DNA from: Candolleomyces eurysporus
Taxonomy: Eukaryota; Basidiomycota; Agaricomycetes; Agaricales; Psathyrellaceae
Assembly (NCBI GenBank): GCA_027579435.1
Contig: JANBPK010001484.1
Span: 17,360 to 81,359, forward strand
DNA length: 64,000 bases
Direction: 5' to 3'
How positions within the stretch are numbered: the stretch's first letter is position 1; every line of letters begins with the position of its first letter. A program made the translations under genes and the position numbers. Of the stretch, positions 24,672-35,080 are shown piece after piece. A model generated the notes under the pieces. That model ran no database searches. It was not told the origin of the DNA and worked only from the letters and a program-made list of their open reading frames with translations.

Positions 24672-25475
24672 GGCAGGGTCGATATCTTTTGCAGAAACTT
24701 GGTCAACCGCGTCCTGTTATACGAGCTCAAAATGCACGCGCTTTATGTGCTGTTTTCAAGCTTGAGCTCGACGCCGCAGTGTGTGCGAGCGTTGATTGGT
24801 ACGACTTTGCGATTGTCCCGGGAGGTGGGCGGTCATAGGCGAAGGAGAGACAAGGGTAGTGGGCTGCCTGCAGCCAAGGAAGAGCTCTGGATGAGAGCAT
24901 TTTGGTGCGTTTGCAAAATTAGGTCTGGATTCTTGCTAACGTACCTGTTTCTCATGGTGATTTTGAGCGTGGACCGTTGGATCGGTCAAAATTCAGGGAG
25001 AGCGCGTGGACTTCAGGACGACAAGGAGTAAGCTGTTTCCTCTGTTCATGAATAGCTTGCACCCTGACAACAATTCCAGCTTCAACCTTAACCTTCTACT
25101 AGAGGCAGACGACGAGGATTGGGAAATCGGCCTCGTTCAACCAGACCGACAGCCGTCGGTCATTGCCTACTCCAACTCCTATCCAAGCTTGATGCACATT
25201 TGGCGTATGCCATGTCAATGAGGCTAATTGTAAGTCTTAGTGCCCTTAATTTGAGCTTCGGCTAACTTCAATCCCTAGTACTCGATCAAAAATCCCAAGT
25301 TTCCCCGAAATGGTAGTGAATGGTCGAACCGAGAAATTATTGGTGAGCTAGACGCTGCAATGAATAAGTGGAGGGATTCTTTTCCCGAAAATTGACAGTC
25401 TCAAGTTCCCCCGTCCTGTATCCGCACATTTTGAAATTTTCACTCCCAGCCTGATGGAATACCGAGTCAGGAAAT
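24672..25475 (+). pseudogene. Transcription factor internal fragment
   Basis: About 800 bp homologous to about 16684-17485, the middle of the Zn2Cys6 gene, including its introns. Peptides such as LLYELKMHALYVLFSSLS and LSREVGGHRRRR match the parent almost residue for residue. It lacks the zinc cluster and the C-terminus and has stops (for example the exon equivalent to VPEHR ends in TGA here). Because introns are kept, the copy came from DNA, not from mRNA. It stops at about 25475, where zinc-knuckle sequence begins without a gap. Confidence 0.85.
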
Positions 25476-25477
25476 AA

Positions 25478-26085
25478 TTTGAATTGAACGCTGCTGGTCT
25501 CAGCAAGCCTAGACGGAGGGGGTAGAGTGACCAAGGTCGGACGGGCAAACGAAGGGAAAATGTGGCGCGCGGAGAGATCATGGCTCAGGTGAATGAAATA
25601 CTAGTGATCCTTCGCTCAACAGTTTTCTGAAATTTTGTTTCTCTCTAGTAGTCGACCGGAGAGGACAACGTAGAGTGCAACGTATCAACAAGAAATTACC
25701 AGTGACTACATGCTTTGCTTGTTGAGAGAAGGGACACGCCGCGAAGATTTGCCCAAAAGCCACTGGAAGCTCGCAAGCAGCATTCCGGGGAGACGACATC
25801 GGTATGACCCAAGACCATTTCAATTTCCATGGGTGACGAATTGACAAATATTTATTTCTATTAGAAATAGCGGCCAAGGCTGCTTTGGGTATGGGTACAG
25901 GCGCAGGGGCAGACGAAGACGATTTTATGGTTCTAAAACGACGGACAAAGCTGGTGGAGAAAGAGGAAAACCAGGAGGATCGGTGGAAGGCCGTGGTGGA
26001 TGCTTCGGCGAAAGCACCAGGCAGGCTAAGGGAGGATGCTGTCTCTGTGGCCTCTGTTGCCAGAAAGAAGGTCGTGGAATTTTAG
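25478..26085 (+). pseudogene. Zinc-knuckle gene fragment (copy B)
   Basis: Homologous to 20450-21400 of the intact gene but lacking about 340 bp (corresponding to roughly 20785-21125), which removes knuckles 2-4. The first knuckle has a stop: CFAC is followed directly by TGA. The last exon is almost unchanged (DEDDFMVLKRRTKLVEKEEN ... VARKKVVEF). The introns are kept. It starts exactly where the transcription-factor copy ends. Confidence 0.85.
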
Positions 26086-26094
26086 ATTAGATAG

Positions 26095-27412
26095 TAATAC
26101 CGTTAAAAACCATCCTCTTCCTTTGAGATAGCCGAGGTCGGTTTGCGCGGAATCCCCATCTGAATGGCTGGCGCCGGGCTGCGAGGACGAAGCGACCTCA
26201 CATGACAGGGCTCACCCTGTCCAGCAATTCCTAAAACTTCTTCCTTCGCGAACGCGCGCTATCTGCCTGGATGAGCTTCCAAAGATCCGAATCAGGGTGT
26301 AAACCGTCTTGGACGAGGCCAGCCAAGTGCTTCAACCGCTTGTAAGATCATAGGTGCCTTGTCCCGTCGTACACTAAGTGAAACAAAGTCAGGTCGGCAT
26401 TCGATATCAACATATGGATGTGCGCACATACTAAACACTGATGATACAAATCCGAGCACTGGTTGATCCCCTGAAAGAACGTGATAGGCCACGAATCGTG
26501 CCACAGGGCAGAAGCGATCGTCCCAAAGAAATGCTGCTCGACAGATTTTGGGATAGTGTCCCGTACGAGTTCCGTTTTGAAGGACCAGTTTTCACCNAAA
26601 AAGTCCGCCAAACCTTTATGGTAAAACGAATTCCGCACACCGATCCCGGAACTCATCGCTGTCGATGTCGGTTCAACCAAATAACCAGTCCATCAACGCC
26701 GTATCGCACGTCCCCGTTCGAATTCCAATACAACTTCGATTGACGAGGGCGTCTTAAATTCGTGTCCTTTGTGATGCAGGACCGAATAGAGGATGCTCTT
26801 GAGTTATAGTATGTCGACGTTTGGTGGGTGTAGGATCTTCATGTAGAGGGCGTCGAGGCTGTCATTAATGGTAACGGCGGTGTCCATGGCCCCTGGACGC
26901 AATCGAGGATGTGTCTGAGTTCGACGCCAGGGTTGCGGCACAGATTGTCGAGGTGCTTGATAACAGCTGCGACGCAGACAAATTATCTGGACGCTTGAGA
27001 GACTAGCATGTCACCGCCTTCAGGTAGCGGTCAGCCAGAAGGAAAATGAATGGGGAGGGCGGATGGGTAGCACTAAGCAAGCCTTCAAGTTGCAGATCGG
27101 TTTGAAGATGCAAATGGAGATCACATCCGTTTGGTACGTCTCCAGGCGTATAATGCGAGGGATGTAGGAAAGAGGTGAGGAGGAGAACATAGTTCGGACA
27201 GTATGTTCAGGATGGTTGGCAATGACGAAGCGAAATGGAAAGTGGGGATAAGTAGTCGGTGTGCAAGGCGGTGGATGTGAGCTTGCTCCTTTTCTTCAAC
27301 GCACTCGTCAAGTCCATTGATCCTCGTCGCTGCGAAGCTCTCAGAGGGCCGAAGACGAAGGCTTTCATATGCGCCTCTATGCGTCTAGTACAATTCCTTA
27401 GGGGCAGAAGAT
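26095..27412 (-). pseudogene. NLR pseudogene (copy B)
   Basis: Degraded relative of the minus-strand NLR at 33045-35080, in the same order and orientation next to a zinc-knuckle copy. The C-terminal block is recognisable (HKGLADF, VEQHFFGTIASALWHDSWPI, CSDLYHQCL), but the stretch between LADF and NWSF, about 200 bp, is deleted and an N (26597) marks the join. Further upstream, weak similarity continues through the region equivalent to FSELDALYMKIL and the NACHT C-terminal half, with many frameshifts. The Walker A region is missing. Not expected to make protein. Confidence 0.75.
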
Positions 27413-27414
27413 TT

Positions 27415-27560
27415 CGAGGGCAAGAGTAATGAACTTGCCCGGATCCTACACACCACCTCTAGTGTCTGCTCCGTCACTGTTTCTCGATTCCAGGTTCAAG
27501 AGGCTCAAAGGAGGTGGAGGAAGGTTTCGACTTCAGGCGACTGCGCTGGTTCGAAAAAAG
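27415..27560 (+). pseudogene. F-box gene 3' fragment (copy 3)
   Basis: Short stretch similar to 19185-19540: shared elements include AATGAACTTGCCC.GATC, TGTTTCT.GATTCCAG, and GGTTTCGACTTCA near the end. It has lost the middle part. With the following spacer it repeats the order 'F-box 3' end, spacer, zinc-knuckle leader' seen at 19185-20123. Confidence 0.5.
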
Positions 27561-28145
27561 CGATTACCGACTGTGATGAAGGACTCGTTTTACCCATAGG
27601 ATCTGTCCCGAATTATGGGTGATATTTGGAGTGTGGAGTGTGCTTGGTGTAGAGTGCGTCCGTGAGCGCACTGTTTGGTAGCTCAGGAAGCGACACCAAT
27701 TTGGCCGGGAGTTGATCGGAATCCCTGAGCGTCCGGCTCCGACCTTACTATCGTTATCACACACTGTTGATCGCGAGGATGTCCCTCTTGTCAACACAGA
27801 GCGAGATGCTGATTCTATTTGTCAATAGCACGACCCGCTCCTTCTCTCCGAGACCATTCTTGACTATTCGAATGAGCTTTGGGGATGTGCCCCGCGGAGC
27901 GTCTGCGGCCCACTTCCCACATGTTGCTGCCACACCCCTGAAGCGGGACACACTCAAATGGATCCCAAAAACGACGGTTGTAGTGGGCGTACAATTATCG
28001 GCCAGTACGCTTGCGGGTCTTGAGGCTGTGTCCCCCAGTTTGAGCGTTTTGACTTTGTTTGGACAGGAAGTCGAGCCTCGTGGTCACTGCATTTCCTGTG
28101 CTCACCCACCTCTGCAATCGACCACCAACACTTCGCACTGACCCA
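27561..28145 (+). repeat. Duplicated spacer (copy B), now 5' flank of an NLR
   Basis: Its first 400 bp resemble 19540-20010, the region upstream of the zinc-knuckle gene. Instead of a zinc-knuckle gene it is followed by the NLR starting at 28146, so this NLR may have inherited promoter sequence from the copied segment. A plus-strand ORF (27767-28141) has no recognised domain and is probably not a gene. Confidence 0.5.
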
Positions 28146-31100
28146 ATGTCTGCTGAACGTTCTTCGAGGCCTCGAAAAGGTGACCTCCTTCGCCAGTTTC
28201 GGCTTGGCAGCAACTCGCCCTCCAATGCCTCGGTCTCTAGCGCAAATGAAGGAGATGGCGCTTCAACCCCTCCAGGTCCCTTATCGTCAACGCCGCCTGC
28301 CGGGCAAGGCCCTAAGGGCAACCTCAAACCGCGCAAGCGAGATCGATTATTCAATTTATTCAAGAGATCCAACTCCGAACATCCTCCCAATCCGAAGCCC
28401 TTCAAACGGAGCACCATCGAGAAAGATTTTGCGGTGCTGTCAACATCGTACCTGATGGAGGATTGTCAAAGCCTGAAGGAGCTCATCCTCGCGATTATTG
28501 CTCTCAGCGCGAAATGCAAGAACGAAAAGGTGAATTTTCAATGTCGACCGCTTACAAGGCTGCTTCCTAATCATCCGTTCCAGAGCTCCTTACTCGTCGG
28601 CAAATGCGCCAATTTCTGCGTTCTTTTGATCCAATATCTCGAGGAAAACCCTTCTAGTGCAGTCAATGCGGTGGATGGCTTTCTTAGGTACGTCAAACTA
28701 TATACAAATTTATCTAGTATCTACCTCCTGACGCCTTGCATTAGGGCCGTCAGGGACCTTGATTCCTTCGACTACAACACTGAAGAGTGGCTAACGAATG
28801 CGGAGGAGCACGTGAACGAGTCTATCACAAGTATTACGGTGCGTTCGGGGCTTGCATTGGATTCCAATCTTGACGCTAACACCGACCTAGGCTTCTCACC
28901 CTTCATTGAAGGATATCAAAAAGAGGGCGTGTCGAGGACTCCCCGGAGCTGTTGTTTCCGCTCTTGATATTGGTATTCCTGTGATCACCGTTCTGAAGGA
29001 CGCGGTCGAGATAGCCGGTGCGGTGCCTTTCCTAAAGCCTGTTCTCGCTGCTGTCCTCGTCATATCTCAAGCAGCAAGGGTATGTCCCGAATGTCTTTTG
29101 TGGTCGTAGCCAACATTGAGATCGTGATCCTCTTCTAGCAAACTCAATCCAACTTCAACGAGATGCTGTCCCTCTCCGGTACCGCAGGAGAGTTTGCGTT
29201 AACCATCGTTGAGCGGTGTTCCACCCTCCGAGAATTACCCCCGAATTTGGACGATGCAGTCAAGAAGTTGGAGAGGTACGTGTATTGAACATTTGGTGAT
29301 CGCGGTATGGAGGTTGGACTCATATTTGTCTTGAAGTCGTCTGGGCATCATTGCTTCACGGTGCCAAGAGATGAGCCAGAAGAGTTTCATCTCTTGCTTC
29401 TTTCAGACCGCGGCCTTCAAGGAGGAACTGGATGAACTTAGACGAAGCCTGGATATCGCAATCAAAGAATTCCAGGTGATTATCCCTTCGATATGTTCAG
29501 CGCGCATAGACCTAATCACCGTCATACTCAGAGCGTCACCTTGATCGATATTCAAGATGCATTGCAGCAAATTGCCGACATGCTGAATCGCACCGCCAGC
29601 AACGTTGGTACGTTTCTCAGTTAACTTGATAGACGAAGAAAGGGCTGAAGACCAACACAGAATCGGGGAGACTGAAGGAGCTTCCGACGCACCCTGACAT
29701 GAGTGGGAAGCCGGACGAGTACCTAGTTGAAAGCCGGACACCGAACGTTAAGGAGATCTGCAAGTGGATTGCAGGCTCAAGCGAACTCATCCTCTGCATC
29801 CACGGCACAGCCGGCGTGGGCAAGTCTACTCTTGCAATTCATCTCTCAAAGGAGCTTCGGGCAGCTGGTCGGTTAGCAGGCTCCGTCTTCCTTGGGACCT
29901 TTCCAACAGACACGTCCGGGCCTGAGACAATCATCAAGATGGCGGCTCATGAAATCGGTCGAATCCATCCTCGGGCAAGACCCAAGATTTTGGTAGCAAT
30001 GGAAGAGTGCCACGGAACCTCGCTCGAAACACATCTCCAGAAATACATCCTCGAACCCCTTCAATCACTCAACCATCCACACCCCTTCGTCATCGTCATA
30101 GATGCCCTCGATGAATGGCGGGATCATCCCACCTTTGTCCCAGCACTCGCATATCTCAACTCGAATGTTTCCGTGGTGAAATTCATCGTCACCAGTCGCT
30201 TGAATCCAGTCGCTTCCCGCCTCCCCGGTATCGACACGGTCTTGGTGCGCACATACCACCTTCTCCCTGTCTCGACGGAGGTGATCAAGGCGTATTTCGA
30301 GAAGCACCTCAAGTCTGTTCCATGGGTAGACGGGCGGATGGCAAGTCCCAGAGACATTAACCAGCTCGCAGAGCTTTCGGGCGGTCTCCCGGTGTGGGCG
30401 GCAACTGTGATCTCGTTGTTATTGCACCGACTCAGCGCCTCGCCGCCGCACGAGATCCTCGCGGAGATTGTTGGAAGCCAGCGTCAAGTTGGTGGTAGTG
30501 ATAGGCTTGGCGGGTTGTACCAAGATGCGCTTGAGCGTCTGTTCACCACCCCGGACACCCAAAAGCATTTCCGACAATTCTTCGGGGCAACTACCGTCCT
30601 TCAAGCACCGCTCTCCCTTTCTGACTTCTCATTGCTTGCTGGGATGCGCCCCCACCTCACAAACCCAATTCAATTTGATCTGTCTGCCCTCCAGACCCGC
30701 ACGCCCCCTTCAGGGCCAGGGAAGATGGTATACCCAGCACCAGTCCTTTTTCACCTGTCGTTTGTGGACTTTGTCCAGGCCACAACAACAGAAACGGCAT
30801 TCGCCATTTCCACCTATGATTCACACTCTGCGATGGGCTTGACTTGCCTCGAGCAAGTGGTCCGTCTGTTGTCTTCCTCCCTGCACCACACCTCCCCACT
30901 GCGTGCTGTCCAGCATTATGCAGTGAAGTACTGGCTTTACCATGTGTCAAATGGCACTCCACAGTCATATGATCAATGGTCACGGTCAAAACATTGCTTG
31001 ATACTGCAGACTATGCCAGCCAGACAATGGGCAGCATTATTCCTGAAGAGCTTAATGCCCACAGAGGCTGATTCAATGATGGAGAATGTCAGTGTTGAGG

Positions 31101-32059
31101 GTGGGATGGTACCAATTCTGAAAGGGCTGGCCAATTGTCTGGGTGAAAGTGGTGGAGATCACTGGGGATTTCAGGTTGCTTGTTTGGAGGTTGCTGTACG
31201 GATTGATGATGGTGATGCAGAGGCATGGTCAAAGCTAGGGAAGTGCTATGATGCAAGAGGTGAGATGACAGGCAACCTCCAAATGCATGAGAAGGCTGTG
31301 GTGGCCTTTCAACATGCCTTGCATCTCCAGCCAGACCCACACCCCAATTGTGCAGAAACCCTTCAAAGGGTTGCTGGTGCACTCTGGTCATGTTACCGAC
31401 GGAATGGAAATGGAAATATTCTCAGTGAAGCCATTTTGCATTCCCGTAAAGCCCTTGAACTCTGTCTACCACCCCACCCAAATCGTGACAGATGTCTCAA
31501 CCACCTTGCCACTGGTCTCCAATCTCTTTATGAGTGCAATGGGGACATTGATGCATTGAACGAGGCCATTTCACTGCATCATGAAGCACTTGGACTCCGC
31601 CCTGCACCCCACCCAGATCGCTCCAGCTCACTCAACAACCTTGCNNNNGGTCTCCNATCTCTTTATTGGTGCAATGGGGACATTGATGCATTGAATGAGG
31701 CCATTTCACTGCATCGTGAAGCACTTGGACTCCGCCCTGCACCCCACCCAAATCGCTCCAGCTCACTCAACAACCTTGCCAATGTGCTCCTCCTCCAATT
31801 TGAGTGTAATGGAGTTGTAGAGGTTCTTGATGAAGCAATATCATTTCGTCGTGAACTGCTGAGCCTCCATCCTCCTGGACATAGCTACAGGGCATATGAA
31901 GTCAGCTCACTGCTGGAACTTCTTGAAAAGCGACACAAAGCTACTGGAGACAACCAAAATCAATCTGAAATTGAAGACTTGAAGGCAGAACTGGAAGCTT
32001 TGGATGATGAATCAGAGGACACAGACAGTTCACTGGTAGAGGACCAAGACTTGGACTAG
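28146..32059 (+). CDS. NACHT NLR with putative MLKL/HeLo-like N-terminus and TPR C-terminus
   Basis: Cytosolic STAND-type receptor, probably for non-self recognition or cell-death signalling. Start MSAERSSRPRKGDLLRQF. An apparent frameshift near 28900 disappears if the intron 28843-28891 is removed, giving ASHPSLKDIKKRACRGLP, then ALDIGIPVITVLKDAVEIAG and VPFLKPVLAAVLVISQAAR. This helical region resembles the N-terminal bundle of MLKL-type/HeLo-like executioners. Next comes the NACHT module: Walker A GTAGVGKST, Walker B FVIVIDALDEW, then FIVTSRLNP (sensor) and LAELSGGLPVWA. The C-terminus has TPR-like repeats of about 44 residues, two of them nearly identical (GDIDALNEAISLH.EALGLR), with Ns between them, and an acidic end. 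About 1,050-1,100 aa. The last third lies in a CpG-poor segment. The open frame looks functional apart from the N positions (31645-31648, 31656). Confidence 0.85.
31539..31780 (+). repeat. Tandem TPR-coding repeat, about 132 bp unit
   Basis: Two adjacent units, starting at about 31539 and 31671, differ at only three or so of about 108 compared bases, although flanking TPR units are much more diverged. Ns sit at the boundary, as expected if further units were collapsed during assembly. Unit length keeps frame. Confidence 0.8.
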
Positions 32060-32369
32060 GAACACAAATGTTGCTATCAGTCACAATGAATGATGTACTT
32101 AATATTTTATTGGGCCAAATACCATTGTTCAGACATCCCGGCTGTAGACTCCATAATCATCTAAAATTGTAGCAGTGCCATCAGTTCAGAGAGAGAACAC
32201 TTTTTGATTTAGTAAGACACCATTGAGCTCCAACTGATTGGCAAAGCAGGTGCTCAAGTGAGTGAGCTATATGCATAGCATGTCACAGGAGCACTGGCCA
32301 CAAATGAACAAAGAGTGACTGGAAGTTGGGAGATGTGCAAGATAAAAGGCTTACATTGCGAACAAGACA
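32060..32369. other. CpG-poor intergenic segment
   Basis: 3' flank of the NLR. AT-rich, with only about two CG dinucleotides. No gene seen. Confidence 0.5.
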
Positions 32370-32930
32370 CATGTTGGTGTCGACAAATGAGATGAGATCA
32401 AAATTTCTGTTTTTACATTACCACCTGTTTTTCTTGCAGAACATCATCTCTTCTCCCATAATGGCTTGCATAACAGATTTTAGACACAGAACAACATACC
32501 TAGAAGCTGGCTTTGCTGAACCAGAGTTAAATCACCCTCAGCACTACCACAAAGGAAATGCATCAGTCGAAGAATGCCAAGGGTTCACTTGGAATATTGC
32601 AAGCACTAGCAGGGAAGCAGGATGCTGAACCCCCCGTATTNGAAAACTACTGGTCCCAGCGAGCCTAAGCAGAGGAAACAGAAGCTAGAGAGACTGAGGT
32701 CAGACAGACAAGCAAATNAAAAAAGGTGGTGCTTGGAGATTTCCAGGCCCAAGTGAGTGAATACTTGCTGTTTTCGTTCAATATCCGGTTCTCCAAATCT
32801 TTCAATGGTTTTCCTAGTTGACTGGAAAGAAGGAAACGTATAAACAAGAAATTACAAATAACTATATGTTTAGCTTGTCGAGAAAAGGGTCATGCTGCAA
32901 AGGATTGCCCAAAGCCCCTGTTACCAAAAA
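32370..32930 (+). pseudogene. Zinc-knuckle gene fragment (copy C), CpG-depleted
   Basis: Aligns with 20035-20730: leader, start region (ATGGCTTGCATAACAGATTT at 32461 corresponds to the ATG at 20124; TYLEAGFAEPE is preserved), part of the basic domain and the first knuckle (CLACREKGHAAKDCP-like, 32870-32915). Much of exon 1 is deleted, there are early stops, and Ns at 32641 and 32718 adjoin homopolymers. Compared with the intact copy, many CG sites are TG or CA. Knuckles 2-4 are absent. Confidence 0.8.
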
Positions 32931-33044
32931 CATGTCTTAGATAACGTCAAGCCATCCATCCCCTTCAAGGATATATAGCTGAGGTCGACTTGCGCAGAAT
33001 TCCCTTCCAAATGGCTGGCCGCGTGCTGCGAGCACGGAGCAGCC

Positions 33045-35080
33045 TCACACACTCGGGTTCACCCTGTCTAGCAATTCCTCCAACTTCCTCCTCCGAGAAC
33101 GCGCGCTATCTGCCCGGATGAGCTTCCAAAAGTCCGAGTCGGGGTATAGACCGTCTTGGACGAGGTCAGCTAGGTGCTTCAATCGCTTGCAAGATCGTAA
33201 GCAGCCCTGCCCTGTTGTGCACTAATTGAGAAACAGTCAGGTCGGCATTCGATATCGACATACGGAGCCTTGCACATACGTACCAAACACTGATGATACA
33301 GATCCGAGCACTGGTCGATCCCCCAGAAGAACGTGATAGACCACGAATCGTGCCACTGCGCAGAGGCGACAGTCCCAAAGAAGTGCTGCTCGACGAATTT
33401 TGGGAGAGTGTCGCGGACGAATTCGGTTTCGAATAGGGACCAGTTTTCCACCAGAATTGCGTGGTGGAATGCAGATGCTGGGTATACGGCGTTGTCTGCA
33501 GCATTGGCAACGGGATCCTTGGTCGGAATAGAGCTGTTGTTGGTCATAGGGCCAGAGTCGTTGTCATCACCGCCATTGCCATTACCGTCAATGTGCAATG
33601 CCAGTCGATAATACGCCATCGCCAACATCAAATGCGTCTCGTCCCTACTCTGGTACAGATCCCCAGCCCTCCCGGGTGACATTAAGAAATCCGCCAAACT
33701 CTTGTGATGAAACGAAATCGGCACATCGATCCTCGTCGACGTCGGTTCGACAGCTACGACCGAGTGCAGATCCATCAACGCCATATCGCACGTCCCTGGT
33801 TCGAATCCCAATACAGCATCGATAGACGAGGGGGTTTTGAATTCGTGTCCCTTATTATGCAGGATCGCGTGGAGGATGCTTTTGAGTAACGGTATGTCGA
33901 TATTTGGTCGGTGTAGAATCTTCATATAGAGGGCGTCGAGTTCGGAGAACGGGTTATCGTTGACGGTAATGGCGGTATTCGTGCCCCCTGGGTGCAGGTC
34001 GAGGATGTGTCTGAGTTCGACAACGGGGTTCCGGCGCGGATTGGCGAGGTGCTTGACGACTGTCGCAACGTAGACGAACTGCCCAGAGGCCTTGGAGACC
34101 AGCATGTCACCATCTTCGGTCAATGGCCAGCCAGCTGGGAGGGACGTGGATGCTGGATGGGTGGTTCGAAGACGGGCGAATTCGGTTTGGAGATATAAAT
34201 GAATATCACGATCCGCTTCGTACGTCTCCAGGCGTATAATGCGAGAGATGTCGGAAAGAGGTGGAGAGGAGAACATGGTGCGGATGGTGTATTCAGGACG
34301 GCTGGCGATGACGAAGCGGAATGGAAAGTGGGGATGGGTAGCCATTTCGTGTACGAGGCGGAGGATGTGAGCTTGCTCTTTTTCTTCGACGCACTCGTCG
34401 AGTCCATCGATCAGTATTATTCTGTGGGTCTGCGGCGACTTGGACTTGAGGCTCCGAAAGAGCGCTTTCAGGCCGGATGCTGATCTTCGCCGCTGTGAAG
34501 CTTCCAGAGGGCCAAAGATGAGGGCTTTCATCTGCGTCTCTAAAGACTTTTGCAGTATCGTTGGATCCTTCTTCACTGCTTCCACAAGGAAAGGAGTAAT
34601 CTGGGGTATGGACTGCGTCAACTGAGCAGCCAATGTGATGATGAACCGGCCTTCGGTTCTCGTATCGGAATAGCAGGTGGAGAAGAAGACGCAGGCAGCA
34701 AAGAGGTCCTCTGCTTTGCACAGCTCTACGATCCGGCGCAGAATGCAAGTTTTGCCCCCACCTGCAGGCCCCGAAAGCCATAGGATAGACACGGAATCTG
34801 GACGACTGCCGCGTGCCCAGGTCATAAGATCGTTGGTGACCGACTGCCTTGTCGATGGATGGCAAGTTGGAGCATAGGATGCATAGGCAGACTCTGTGGT
34901 GGCGTTGATGGCGCTGCCTTTCAACAGGGTTCGCAATGCGTCTAGCACAATTCTTCAATACTTGTACAGAAGACCTCGAGAGCCGTTCTCACCATTTTCA
35001 TCTGGTAGCTCGTAGTAAGTAGCGGCATTGATGAACTGAGCATCGCCAATGGTAAAATGGCTGGCGTGCGCGAAAGCCAT
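33045..35080 (-). CDS. NACHT NLR, short C-terminal type
   Basis: STAND NTPase, probably in fungal non-self recognition. Three exons (35080-34993, 34941-33284, 33221-33045) give exactly 641 codons. The first exon encodes MAFAHASHFTIGDAQFINAA, a hallmark N-terminus of mushroom NLRs; the usual linker DALRTLLKGSAINAT follows after the intron. NACHT: Walker A SGPAGGGKT, Walker B IILIDGLDEC, FRFVIASRPEY, and KASGQFVYVATVVKHLA. A winged-helix-like region includes HHKSLADFL. The end, DSDFWKLIRADSARSRRRKL, is shared with the NLR fragments at 21420 and 26095. No WD40, ankyrin or TPR repeats, so it may be a short form. It is tail to tail with a decayed zinc-knuckle copy and divergent from the copper transporter. 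Confidence 0.87.

Noticed and set aside
28890..28970. Apparent frameshift in the N-terminal part of the NLR
   Set aside because: A GTGCGT...CTAG intron (28843-28891) restores one continuous frame, so it is not a mutation.
33795..33820. tRNA-like GGTTCGAATCC box
   Set aside because: It lies inside the NLR coding exon and no acceptor or anticodon stem can be formed around it.
34293..34958. 221-aa minus-strand ORF overlapping the NLR
   Set aside because: Shadow in another frame of the NACHT exon; no motif of its own, while the overlapping frame carries Walker A and B.
19150..35080. Retrotransposon or DNA transposon as cause of the duplications
   Set aside because: I found no transposase, reverse transcriptase, LTRs or terminal inverted repeats; retained introns argue against retroposition.
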